From contig JBLIKP010000115.1 of NCBI GenBank assembly GCA_047635375.1, forward strand, positions 1 through 6,534: a stretch of 6,534 nt of DNA. Direction: 5' to 3'. A program made the translations under genes and the position numbers. Positions within the stretch are counted from its first letter, which is position 1, and the number at the start of each line of letters is the position of its first letter. Shown in pieces: positions 1-6,534 of this stretch. The notes below the pieces were generated by a model. It worked only from the letters and a program-made list of their open reading frames with translations, was not told the origin of the DNA and did not search any database. This DNA is from JBLIKP01 sp047635375 (GTDB taxonomy: Bacteria; Bacteroidota; Bacteroidia; Sphingobacteriales; Sphingobacteriaceae).

Positions 1-1235
1 TTCAAGATTTTAAATCACAAGCGGTTATACGCCTTATTGGTGATGAGATTGATGAATTAATTCAGAGGTCACTTAAACATTTGAAATCCGATAAATTCGT
101 TTTAAGCGTTTATTTCGAGCAGAATGTCACTCCACAGTACAATAAGCTCAGCAAACAGCTTAGTAATTTATTCCAAGCGCCATTATTACGAGCTCACTTT
201 GTATTCAATAAAAAATGGCAATTGAATAATGTTTATCCAATACCATTAAATGAAATTCCAGAAAACCACATGTATTTATTTCCAGAAATGGCAAGGGATT
301 ACTTTGGTAGAACCCGGTACAATGCTCCAAGAGTTTCAAAAACGGCCTATGATTTAGCCATTCTATATAATCCCCTTGAGACAGAGTCTCCATCTAATAA
401 AAAAGCTATTGAGAAATTTGTTTCAGTAGCTGAAGATGCTGGATTTTATGTTGAGCTAATTACCAAGGAGGATTCGGCACGATTGGCGGAGTTTGACGCA
501 CTGTTTATCCGTGAAACTACCTCAGTAAACCATCATACTTACCGCATGGCGCGCCGGGCTAAAGCCGAGGGTTTGGTAGTGATAGACGATCCTGAATCAA
601 TTCTCCGTTGTACAAACAAGGTGTATTTAGCGGAACTTTTAAGCAGGGCCAAAATTGCCACCCCAAAAACATTAATTATCCATAAAGATAATACTGATAT
701 TATTTCGGATGTTTTGGGAATCCCATGCGTGTTAAAGCAGCCAGATAGTAGTTTTAGCCAAGGTGTACTGAAAGCCAAAACCCTCGAGGATCTTAAAGTT
801 GGACTTGAAAAAATGCTTTCAGAAAGTTCACTTGTTATTGGTCAAGAATATCTTCCAACCGATTACGATTGGAGGATTGGCGTCTTAGATGGCGAATGTA
901 TTTTTTCGTGCAAGTATCATATGGCAAAAGGCCATTGGCAAATATATAATTGGGCGAAAAAAGGAAACGATATCACAGGGGCAGTTGAATGTGTAAAGCT
1001 TATTGATACCCCAGAAGAAATCCTTAGCACGGCTTTAAAAGCAGCTAATTTAATAGGCAACGGACTATATGGTGTAGATTTAAAATATATAGATGGCAAA
1101 GCCCTTATAATTGAGGTTAACGATAACCCTTCAATTGATTATGGCTATGAGGATGGAATTCTCGGTGATACAATTTACCAAAAGGTAATAGGTAGTATCA
1201 AAAAACGGATTGAAAACGAAAAAACGTTAAAATAA
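1..1235 (+). CDS. RLAN-domain RimK-type ATP-grasp ligase, 5'-truncated by the window edge
   Basis: This is an ATP-dependent carboxylate-amine ligase of the RimK-like ATP-grasp type. It joins an amino group to an acyl-phosphate-activated carboxylate, probably of an amino acid or peptide, in the cytoplasm. The frame is open from base 3 with no start in view; the TTG at 81 is an internal leucine, because the residues before it (ELIQRSLKHL) continue the same domain. Roughly bases 3-330 match the RLAN domain that precedes RimK-like ATP-grasp modules (APLLRAHF followed by a W and a PIPL motif). The ATP-grasp core follows: nucleotide-binding lysine in LKQPDSSFSQG (from about 732), EYLPTDYDWRIGVLDGE (from 847), and the metal-binding end GVDLKY plus IEVNDNPS (about 1068-1130), with the expected Asp, Glu and Asn present. 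It looks functional. One base separates its stop from the next gene, implying an operon. RimK family membership is firm; the substrate is unknown, and ribosomal protein S6 should not be assumed. Confidence 0.92.
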   Translation, partial: QDFKSQAVIRLIGDEIDELIQRSLKHLKSDKFVLSVYFEQNVTPQYNKLSKQLSNLFQAPLLRAHFVFNKKWQLNNVYPIPLNEIPENHMYLFPEMARDYFGRTRYNAPRVSKTAYDLAILYNPLETESPSNKKAIEKFVSVAEDAGFYVELITKEDSARLAEFDALFIRETTSVNHHTYRMARRAKAEGLVVIDDPESILRCTNKVYLAELLSRAKIATPKTLIIHKDNTDIISDVLGIPCVLKQPDSSFSQGVLKAKTLEDLKVGLEKMLSESSLVIGQEYLPTDYDWRIGVLDGECIFSCKYHMAKGHWQIYNWAKKGNDITGAVECVKLIDTPEEILSTALKAANLIGNGLYGVDLKYIDGKALIIEVNDNPSIDYGYEDGILGDTIYQKVIGSIKKRIENEKTLK

Positions 1236-1236
1236 C

Positions 1237-2463
1237 ATGTCGGACAGTAAAAAATATCATCTTTTTGAAGTTGTTGGGATAGAATTGGAGTATATGATGG
1301 TTAATAAGGAGTCCCTGAAGGTGGTTCCTTTTGCCGATAAAGTACTTCGTGATAACCTGGGAAACCTATCGGCAGATGTGGATAGGGGTGTTATAGGCTG
1401 GAGCAATGAATTGGTAAGTCATGTTATAGAATTGAAAACCAATGGACCCGTTGAAAGCACCAAGTTTTTGGATCAGCATTTCCACAAGAATATTCATGAG
1501 ATTAATGATTCTCTTGCGAATTTCGGGGCGATGTTAATGCCCGGAGGTGCTCATCCAACAATGGACCCATTTACCGAAACTGAAATTTGGCCTCACGAAT
1601 ATAATGAGGTGTATGCACTGTATAATTCCATATTTGATTGTTGCGGTCACGGCTGGAGTAATGTTCAAAGCACCCACATTAATTTACCCTTTGCCAATGA
1701 TAGTGAGTTTAGGTTACTTCATGGAGCAATTAGATTGATTTTACCGATAATCCCTGCGATTTCTGCTGCTTCCCCTTTTTTGGATGGGAAGCTTACAAAA
1801 ACAATGGACGGAAGATTAGAGCAATACAAGTTAAATCAAGCCAAGATTCCCTCAATAGCAGGCCTTATTATCCCAGAGCCTGTTTATTCCAAAGCCGATT
1901 ATCAATCTCAGGTTTTCGATAAAATTTATGCAGATATTAAACCCTTTGATAAGGAAGGGATTTTAAGTAATCAATTCCTAAATTCAAGAGGGGCAATTGC
2001 AAGATTCGATCGAAATGCTATTGAAATCCGCCTTGTCGACAATCAAGAATGTCCAAAGGCCGATATTGCAGTAGTTAACTTAATTGTAGAAGTGTTAAAA
2101 GATCTTGTAAACAGAATTCAAGATTCCCATTTTAAGATTTCTTCAGAGGAATTAAGAGTGATCTTGGATGATTGTATTAAGCTCGGTGAGAGAACGCAAA
2201 TATCAAATAAGGAATTCCTAATGGCTTTGGGATTCCCCCCATTTCCAATAAGTGCCGAAACTTTATGGTACAGCCTTTTTGCACGCGTAAAGTCGCAAAT
2301 GCCTAAGTATTCAAGCCAAGATGTAGAGACCCTCTTAGCCACCGGAACTTTGGCAGGAAGAATGATTAAGGGTGCCGGGACAAATCCATCGGCCGAAAGC
2401 CTAAAAAAAATGATGAAGGATTTATGCTATTGTTTAGAGAATAACCAGTTTTATCTTCCCTAA
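1237..2463 (+). CDS. GCS2-family glutamate-cysteine-ligase-like carboxylate-amine ligase
   Basis: This 408-residue enzyme belongs to the GCS2 / YbdK-like branch of the glutamine-synthetase fold, which activates a carboxylate (often the gamma-carboxyl of glutamate) with ATP and couples it to an amine. Visible motifs are GIELEY near residues 14-19 (N-terminal metal/ATP-site acidic pair), ELKTNGP at 65-71, GGAHPTMDP at 103-111, GHGWSNVQSTHINLPF at 137-152, and an Arg/Asp-rich segment at 251-273 containing RFDRNAIEIRLVDNQ. The length is full for the family. The ATG at 1237 is the natural start: it lies one base after the upstream stop, and GIELEY falls at the usual distance from the N-terminus. 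There is no Shine-Dalgarno; the leader is A-rich, as is normal in Bacteroidota. Translation is probably coupled to the neighbouring genes. It might make gamma-glutamylcysteine, but the pairing with an RLAN ATP-grasp protein and an amidohydrolase suits a different glutamyl peptide equally well. The fold is confident; the substrate is not. Confidence 0.9.
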   Translation: MSDSKKYHLFEVVGIELEYMMVNKESLKVVPFADKVLRDNLGNLSADVDRGVIGWSNELVSHVIELKTNGPVESTKFLDQHFHKNIHEINDSLANFGAMLMPGGAHPTMDPFTETEIWPHEYNEVYALYNSIFDCCGHGWSNVQSTHINLPFANDSEFRLLHGAIRLILPIIPAISAASPFLDGKLTKTMDGRLEQYKLNQAKIPSIAGLIIPEPVYSKADYQSQVFDKIYADIKPFDKEGILSNQFLNSRGAIARFDRNAIEIRLVDNQECPKADIAVVNLIVEVLKDLVNRIQDSHFKISSEELRVILDDCIKLGERTQISNKEFLMALGFPPFPISAETLWYSLFARVKSQMPKYSSQDVETLLATGTLAGRMIKGAGTNPSAESLKKMMKDLCYCLENNQFYLP

Positions 2464-2464
2464 A

Positions 2465-3148
2465 ATGAATTGGATTCTTACATGTGAGCATGGAGGAAAT
2501 AAAATTCCCAAAGAATATTCACCCCTTTTTAAAGGTGCAAATGAGGTTTTGCAGTCGCATCGTGGCTGGGATATTGGAGTGCCTGAAATTTATGAGGCCT
2601 TTTTGAAATTGAAACCTGATTACTCTGCTTTCGCAGATGTGTCTAGATTGTTGGTGGAGTTAAATCGCACCATTGGAAGGAAAAATCATTTTTCTGAATT
2701 CACTGAAGGTCTACCAGAAACTGAAAAGAGTAAATTAATCCAATCTTATTTTTCTCCTTTCCGCGAAAGCGTTAAGGATTATATAAAATCCCAAGTTGAT
2801 GAAAGGCAACTGCTTCATCTGTCCGTGCATACCTTTACACCTGTGTTTAAGGGTAAAGAGAGAAGTGCAGATATTTCATTACTATATGACCCGAAAAACC
2901 TTCAAGAGAAGGAGTTTTGCCGTCAATGGAAAAGGGATTTGGCTTTATTTTTGCCTACGTATAATGTAAGATTCAATTATCCATATAAAGGAATAGCCGA
3001 TGGTCACACTACTTGGTTAAGGAAAAGAATAAAAAATTATGCGGGAATTGAATTAGAGGTTAATCAAAAATATTTTGAGAAAACTCATCCTGAAAGATTT
3101 AAACTAATTAAAGGGCTGACAAATAGTTTTTTAAATGTTTTAGATTGA
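2465..3148 (+). CDS. N-formylglutamate-amidohydrolase-like (FGase family) metal hydrolase
   Basis: This 227-residue cytoplasmic enzyme is of the FGase family, zinc-dependent amidohydrolases with a carboxypeptidase-like fold. The best known member removes formate from N-formyl-L-glutamate in histidine degradation. Family motifs are seen in order: CEHGGNKIP at 7-15 with the metal-binding Glu-His pair (E8, H9), SHRGWDIG at 31-38, SRLLVELNRT at 60-69, LSVHTFTP at 119-126 with the second metal-ligand histidine (H122), and GIELEVNQ at 194-201, which supplies the likely catalytic glutamate. All key positions are present and the length is normal for the shorter members. No histidine-utilisation genes are nearby. 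Instead it lies one base downstream of an amide ligase in a tight three-gene unit, so it more likely hydrolyses an acyl-glutamate or glutamyl amide belonging to that pathway. No hairpin terminator is visible after it. Family assignment is strong; the substrate is inferred only from context. Confidence 0.9.
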   Translation: MNWILTCEHGGNKIPKEYSPLFKGANEVLQSHRGWDIGVPEIYEAFLKLKPDYSAFADVSRLLVELNRTIGRKNHFSEFTEGLPETEKSKLIQSYFSPFRESVKDYIKSQVDERQLLHLSVHTFTPVFKGKERSADISLLYDPKNLQEKEFCRQWKRDLALFLPTYNVRFNYPYKGIADGHTTWLRKRIKNYAGIELEVNQKYFEKTHPERFKLIKGLTNSFLNVLD

Positions 3149-3714
3149 AAAAAAGGCTAATTTAGATTTAAGAAAACATAAAATTTCGATTAGGAAATCC
3201 ACAGTAAGCACATTAACTATTGTTTTATTAACCTTTGGTTATAGTAATGCTCAGGAAAGATTTAATGAGCAAGAGTTTGTTGCTGCACTCAAAAATTCTT
3301 TCAACTAAAGTTTTAAAGGTTTAGGAGCCTATAAAACAGGTAAATCCGAAAAAACAGTAGTAGGTGATGAGTCCGTATCACGGTGGAACTCTACCTATAC
3401 AATCCAAGGATCTGTTCAAGCTGCAATTGTTTATTTTCCAAACATTGATGTCTCAAAACATGTGAATTTTTTCTACGCTGGAAAATCAGCAGATGAAGCT
3501 CAGGAATTTTCAAAACAAGTTGCTTGGCCTATTGCCAAAAGCTGCTTCAAACAGTTTTACAATTCAAAGGGAGTATTCATGGGATTTTTACGCCAATGTG
3601 TGGAGGCCAACAAAATTAAAGACTGTTTTTAAATTTTTTGATGAAGCCCCCCATAATTTCATAAGGTTATTCATTTATCGACGAAAACTCCATAGAGAAA
3701 ATAAGACTAGTTAA
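3144..3714 (+). pseudogene. Decayed gene for a small exported protein of unknown family
   Basis: A protein-like reading begins at ATT 3144 with no ATG, GTG or TTG available after the in-frame TAG at 3141-3143, so the start codon seems lost (ATG to ATT is one change). It reads a basic N-terminus and a hydrophobic stretch ending in YSNAQ, a typical Bacteroidota signal peptide cut before Gln. The frame is broken by TAA at 3306-3308, then continues open to 3632 (SFKGLGAYKTGKSEKTVVG onward). At the A4 run 3537-3540, removing one A joins QVAWPIAK to the next frame, which reads AASNSFTIQREYSWDFYANV and stays open to 3714. These lesions together argue for a pseudogene rather than several short genes. 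The mature product would have been about 150 residues and periplasmic or secreted. I do not recognise the family. It overlaps the last bases of the amidohydrolase gene. Confidence 0.55.
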
Positions 3715-4167
3715 ATCCAAAATGGGGGAGTTTAATCATTATTCAATAAGCAAGACCTTCCTAAATAAACTATTGGGAAAAAATTATGCTCGCCGAACTT
3801 AATTAGGATCATTGATTGGATTCTTGGGCTTTTTCATAAACAAGATTTCATTGAAGTTTTCGAAGTGTTGCACGGCCGTTATGTGGAGGGTGCTAATCTC
3901 TCTTTAAATGGACCAGATCCGTAAAAAGATTGTTTCTATACCTTGATGTGTTTAGAGAGGTGTGAGGATGAATACAAAGGTCAAGTAAAACCATCCGTAA
4001 AGCGAATAAACAGAACAAGGGCAAGGTGTTTTTACTATATAGAAAATATGGAAAAGGCTAGAAAGTACTTTTTCAAATCGCCGCTTAATTTTAAAACAAT
4101 CCTTTATATTATTACCACATATTTTGGTTCTCAATATGTTAAGAAGAATTATAACATTTTTGGGTAA
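3665..4167 (+). pseudogene. Broken coding remnant, possibly the C-terminal part of a family 2 glycosyltransferase
   Basis: Coding-like sequence continues in shifting frames. One frame is open at 3665-3799 (GYSFIDENSIEKIRLVKSK). A second opens at 3769 and reads DWILGLFHKQDFIEVFEVLH and GANLSLNGPDP, stops at TAA 3922-3924, then continues in the same frame to TAA 4165-4167. The final 40 residues (MEKARKYFFKSPLNFKT, then a short hydrophobic stretch and a KK-rich end) resemble the helical tail common after family 2 glycosyltransferase domains in Bacteroidota. No GT-A catalytic DXD region is visible, so at most a fragment remains. Stops and frame switches rule out an intact gene. It could instead be the far end of the preceding pseudogene. 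The glycosyltransferase link is a weak resemblance from memory, not a demonstrated match. Confidence 0.35.
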
Positions 4168-4335
4168 TAAAAATGTTTCACAAAAAGATTATTCTGTTTT
4201 TTGTAAAAAATTGATTCTTGAAAAATAAAAATGAATAATAAAATTATTTTATTTTTAAATTTGTAAAAAATAGTATCGGTTATTAAAAATAGCAAGAGCA
4301 GATAGGAAATTTCAGTATAAAATTTTGAAATGAAA
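4168..4335. other. AT-rich non-coding spacer
   Basis: This stretch is dominated by A and T runs and has no reading frame with protein character on either strand. It holds short low-complexity repeats: TTGTAAAAAAT at 4201 and again at 4261, and AAATTTTG at 4320 and again at 4333. A TAAATTTG at 4256-4263 fits the Bacteroidota -7 consensus but lacks a TTG at the right distance upstream. I see no RNA gene or strong hairpin in it. Confidence 0.6.
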
Positions 4336-4366
4336 TTTTGATTTATAGGTTATCTTGGTATATTGC
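4336..4366 (+). promoter_or_regulatory. Putative Bacteroidota-type promoter for the secreted-protein gene
   Basis: A TTTTG at 4336-4340 is followed after 18 bases by TATATTG at 4359-4365. This resembles the Bacteroidota sigma-A pattern of a TTTG at about -33 and TAnnTTTG at about -7, with one T missing from the second box. Transcription would start near 4370 and leave an A-rich leader of about 45 bases before the ATG at 4415. The position fits an independent promoter, but such boxes are common by chance in AT-rich DNA. Confidence 0.4.
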
Positions 4367-4414
4367 AGACTAATAATAAACATAAATCCCATTTCACAAA
4401 CCAATTTCAAACAA

Positions 4415-6472
4415 ATGAAAAGATTTCTATCTCTTATTGCAGTAGTAGCATTTGCAGCAACAGCATTCGGGCAAGGCCAGCGTTTAGTTCTTCTTGAACA
4501 CTTCACGCAAGCTTCTTGTGGTCCATGTGCAACGTATAATCCAGCAGTGGAAGAGTTGTTTAATGAGAACAATGCTCAAACTCAAAAAATTATCGCAGTA
4601 AAATATCAAACTTCTTGGCCTGGAACTGACCCTATGTACACGCATAACCCACAGGACCCTAATGCAAGGGTTGCCTATTATGGTGTTTCAGGAGTTCCAA
4701 ACTCTGTAATTGACGGGAATCATTACAATGGTCACCCAGCGCAATGGGGACAAGATGATATCGATACTCGTTACGCTGTTCCAGCTGAAGTTGATATCAC
4801 AATGGATCATGAGTTTTTAACTGATGATACTATTATGGTAACAATTACAATCGACCCAGTTGTTCAGACTGTAGCTTCTGATTTAGTTGCACACATCAAT
4901 GTAGTTGAACGTAAAATCGTTTTCGGTTCAGCTCCAGGTTCAAACGGTGAAACTGAATTTTACTATGTTACTAAAAAAATGCTTCCATCAAACACTGGAA
5001 CAGCACTTCCTGATACTTTAAAAGTAGGAGAGCCTATTACAATTGTTGAAAAATGGAAAATGAAAAACGTATATGACCAAGGTCAAATTGCTGCGGTATC
5101 TTTCGTTCAAAACAATGCAAATAAAGATATTTTAAACGCTGGATATAGCCCAACAAAATTAGACGCTAAAGTTTCTGAACCTTCTATCTTTGCTGGAGCT
5201 AATGCTGAAGTATCTTTCGATGCTACTTTTAGCTCTAACATTGGTGATACTACTGTAATGGTTATCGACTTCGCAGGTTCTGATGTTCCTGAAGGATGGG
5301 TTGCTACTTTCTCTTACGGTGATTCTTCTTACGGAATGAATGAAACTTTTGAAATAAGCATGGCTAAAGGTGAAGATGTAGTTGTTACTGTTAATGCTAC
5401 TACTAATGATGAAGCTGAAGTAGCTAACTTCCAAGGAAGAATGACAATCAAAGAATCTCCAGTTAACTTTATCTCTGCTAAATCAACTGTATTCGGAAAA
5501 GTTAAAAATCTTTATGTTGATATCATGAGTTGGGCCGATGCAGCTGCCTTCACTGCTGGTTTCAATGCAGCTAGCAACGATTTCCTTCAACTTACAGTTT
5601 CTGAGTTTGATGGAATAGAAGACACAAAATTAAATGTTGCAAACGTAAAAAACATTTTCTGGAACTCTTCATACAGAGCGACTCCTGGAACTGGAACTGA
5701 TGGTCTGCCAACAATTTCTCCATCTCAAATTGCTAAACTTTCTAAGTTTATGGATGAAGGAGGAAACCTTTTTATCACTGGTGCTACTATTGCACAACAA
5801 GCTAATCAAGGTATACCTGGAATCGCTGATTTCATGGAAACATACTTAGGAGCAAAATTTGTTAAGAAAGGAAACTCAAACGCACGTGAAGATTTCAAAG
5901 ACAATACTCGTGATGATATCTTTAATATTCCTCAAAGTAGCGTTTATGCACGTGCTATTAATCCTGTTGCTATTGACTATGTAACTACTGTTAATAAAGG
6001 GGTGCCTGTAATTTCTAATTATTCTGATGGATCATTAGATGTTATGATTAGAAATAGAGGAGAAGGTGAAAATGGCTTCAAAGCAGTTTATGTTTCTTAC
6101 ATGGTAGGATTGTCTCAAGGTGCTTTCGTTTCAATCTTATCTAACGAAATCTTCAGAACGTCTATCGCTTGGTTTGATGGTGATGTTGACCAAGAAGATG
6201 AATTTACTGGAGTTAAGTCTTTAGCTCTTGAGTCTACTTTCAATACTTACCCTAATCCAGCTACTGATGTACTTAACATCGAAATGGATGTGGTGCCTTC
6301 AAAAGCACTAGTAAATGTGTATGATGTGAACGGTAAGCTTGTTATGTCTAGCGACATTACTTCAAACGTAACTTCATTAAACGTTAAGGACCTTTCAGCA
6401 GGTACTTATACTTACAATGTAACTAGCGGAACTAAAATCTCAACTACTCAAAAATTTGTGGTGGTTAAGTAA
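4415..6472 (+). CDS. Secreted Omp28/thioredoxin-like protein with T9SS C-terminal sorting domain
   Basis: This 685-residue protein is predicted to cross the inner membrane by Sec and the outer membrane by the type IX secretion system. Residues 1-20 form a signal peptide (MKRFLSLIAVVAFAATAFGQ). Residues about 24-110 are an Omp28-related thioredoxin-like domain with CGPC at 35-38 and the expected cis-proline in GVPNSVIDG (P95). A beta-rich middle follows. Residues about 365-588 look like the class I glutamine-amidotransferase-like fold seen in some secreted Bacteroidota proteins (VDIMSWAD, FMDEGGNLFITG), with no catalytic cysteine. Residues 609-685 are a T9SS type A sorting domain (YPNPATDVLNIE, VYDVNGKLV, LSAGTYTYNV). 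CGPC holds the only two cysteines of the mature protein. The ATG at 4415 is chosen because the signal peptide begins there; the frame extends upstream to TTG 4355 but that part is not signal-like. It is probably monocistronic, with its own promoter and terminator. The precise role is unknown; a cell-surface thiol-redox or adhesive protein is possible. Confidence 0.9.
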   Translation: MKRFLSLIAVVAFAATAFGQGQRLVLLEHFTQASCGPCATYNPAVEELFNENNAQTQKIIAVKYQTSWPGTDPMYTHNPQDPNARVAYYGVSGVPNSVIDGNHYNGHPAQWGQDDIDTRYAVPAEVDITMDHEFLTDDTIMVTITIDPVVQTVASDLVAHINVVERKIVFGSAPGSNGETEFYYVTKKMLPSNTGTALPDTLKVGEPITIVEKWKMKNVYDQGQIAAVSFVQNNANKDILNAGYSPTKLDAKVSEPSIFAGANAEVSFDATFSSNIGDTTVMVIDFAGSDVPEGWVATFSYGDSSYGMNETFEISMAKGEDVVVTVNATTNDEAEVANFQGRMTIKESPVNFISAKSTVFGKVKNLYVDIMSWADAAAFTAGFNAASNDFLQLTVSEFDGIEDTKLNVANVKNIFWNSSYRATPGTGTDGLPTISPSQIAKLSKFMDEGGNLFITGATIAQQANQGIPGIADFMETYLGAKFVKKGNSNAREDFKDNTRDDIFNIPQSSVYARAINPVAIDYVTTVNKGVPVISNYSDGSLDVMIRNRGEGENGFKAVYVSYMVGLSQGAFVSILSNEIFRTSIAWFDGDVDQEDEFTGVKSLALESTFNTYPNPATDVLNIEMDVVPSKALVNVYDVNGKLVMSSDITSNVTSLNVKDLSAGTYTYNVTSGTKISTTQKFVVVK

Positions 6473-6491
6473 TAATTTTGTTTAATAAGAT

Positions 6492-6528
6492 AAAAAGCCT
6501 CGCTTCATTAGAAGCGAGGCTTTTTTTT
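6492..6528 (+). terminator. Strong Rho-independent terminator
   Basis: A perfect 15-bp stem pairs 6492-6506 with 6511-6525 around the four-base loop ATTA. The core AGCCTCGCTTC is GC-rich, and the 3' arm runs into eight T's (6521-6528). It begins 20 bases after the stop of the secreted-protein gene and closes that transcription unit. The A-run on the 5' side means it could also act on transcripts arriving from the other strand. Confidence 0.93.
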
Positions 6529-6534
6529 GCCCAA

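Noticed and set aside
3144..3308. Programmed recoding (ATT start and stop readthrough) instead of a pseudogene
   Set aside because: There is no readthrough context or selenocysteine-type signal (the stop is TAA), and a separate frameshift follows, so simple decay explains more.
3493..3714. Stand-alone 73-residue gene
   Set aside because: It reads better as the frame-shifted tail of the preceding pseudogene. Its first 15 residues are the out-of-frame version of the upstream protein-like frame.
3943..4167. Stand-alone 74-residue gene
   Set aside because: Protein-like sequence in the same frame extends upstream past the TAA at 3922-3924, so it is more likely the end of a broken gene.
4180..4204. 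Hairpin ACAAAAA...TTTTTGT as a terminator or small RNA
   Set aside because: The stem is only 7 bp and almost all A-T, and it is followed by A's rather than T's on the plus strand, so it is weak and expected by chance here.
4201..4272. Repeated TTGTAAAAAAT as a possible operator or direct repeat
   Set aside because: There are only two copies, 60 bases apart, in homopolymer-rich sequence with no symmetry; this is low-complexity coincidence.
4355..4414. Upstream extension of the secreted-protein gene from TTG 4355
   Set aside because: It would put 20 polar residues, including a cysteine, before a classic signal peptide, and it would overlap the likely promoter -7 box. The ATG at 4415 gives a normal Sec signal.
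5159..5434. Minus-strand reading frame within the secreted-protein gene
   Set aside because: It is Ser/Arg/Ile-rich and lies wholly opposite a convincing gene; it is a shadow of the GCT/ACT-rich coding strand.

Overview
The window looks like an AT-rich chromosome of a Bacteroidota member, most likely a flavobacteria-like lineage. Three things point there. A large secreted protein ends in a type IX secretion (T9SS) C-terminal sorting domain. Its N-terminus is an Omp28-like thioredoxin-fold region. The genes have no Shine-Dalgarno sequence and their leaders are A-rich. No finer taxonomic placement can be supported from the sequence alone.

Positions 1-3148 hold three plus-strand genes packed with one base between each stop and the next start. 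They encode a 5'-truncated RLAN/RimK-type ATP-grasp ligase, a glutamate-cysteine-ligase-like (GCS2 family) carboxylate-amine ligase, and an N-formylglutamate-amidohydrolase-like (FGase family) enzyme. Two ATP-dependent amide-bond-forming enzymes of different folds sit beside an amide hydrolase. This suggests a small pathway that builds and trims a glutamyl-type peptide or amide. The substrate and product cannot be read from the sequence. The gene cluster continues upstream of the window.

Positions 3149-4167 hold no intact gene but are not random. In-frame protein-like stretches can be followed through a lost start codon, an internal stop and at least one frameshift. The first part is a former small exported protein of unknown function. 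The second part is a remnant whose C-terminal end weakly resembles family 2 glycosyltransferases. Positions 4168-4414 are very AT-rich, non-coding, and carry a plausible Bacteroidota-type promoter.

Positions 4415-6472 encode a 685-residue secreted protein with a signal peptide, an Omp28/thioredoxin-like domain with CGPC, a middle beta-rich region, a probable class I glutamine-amidotransferase-like fold, and a T9SS sorting tail. A strong intrinsic terminator (6492-6528) follows, so the gene appears to be its own transcription unit.
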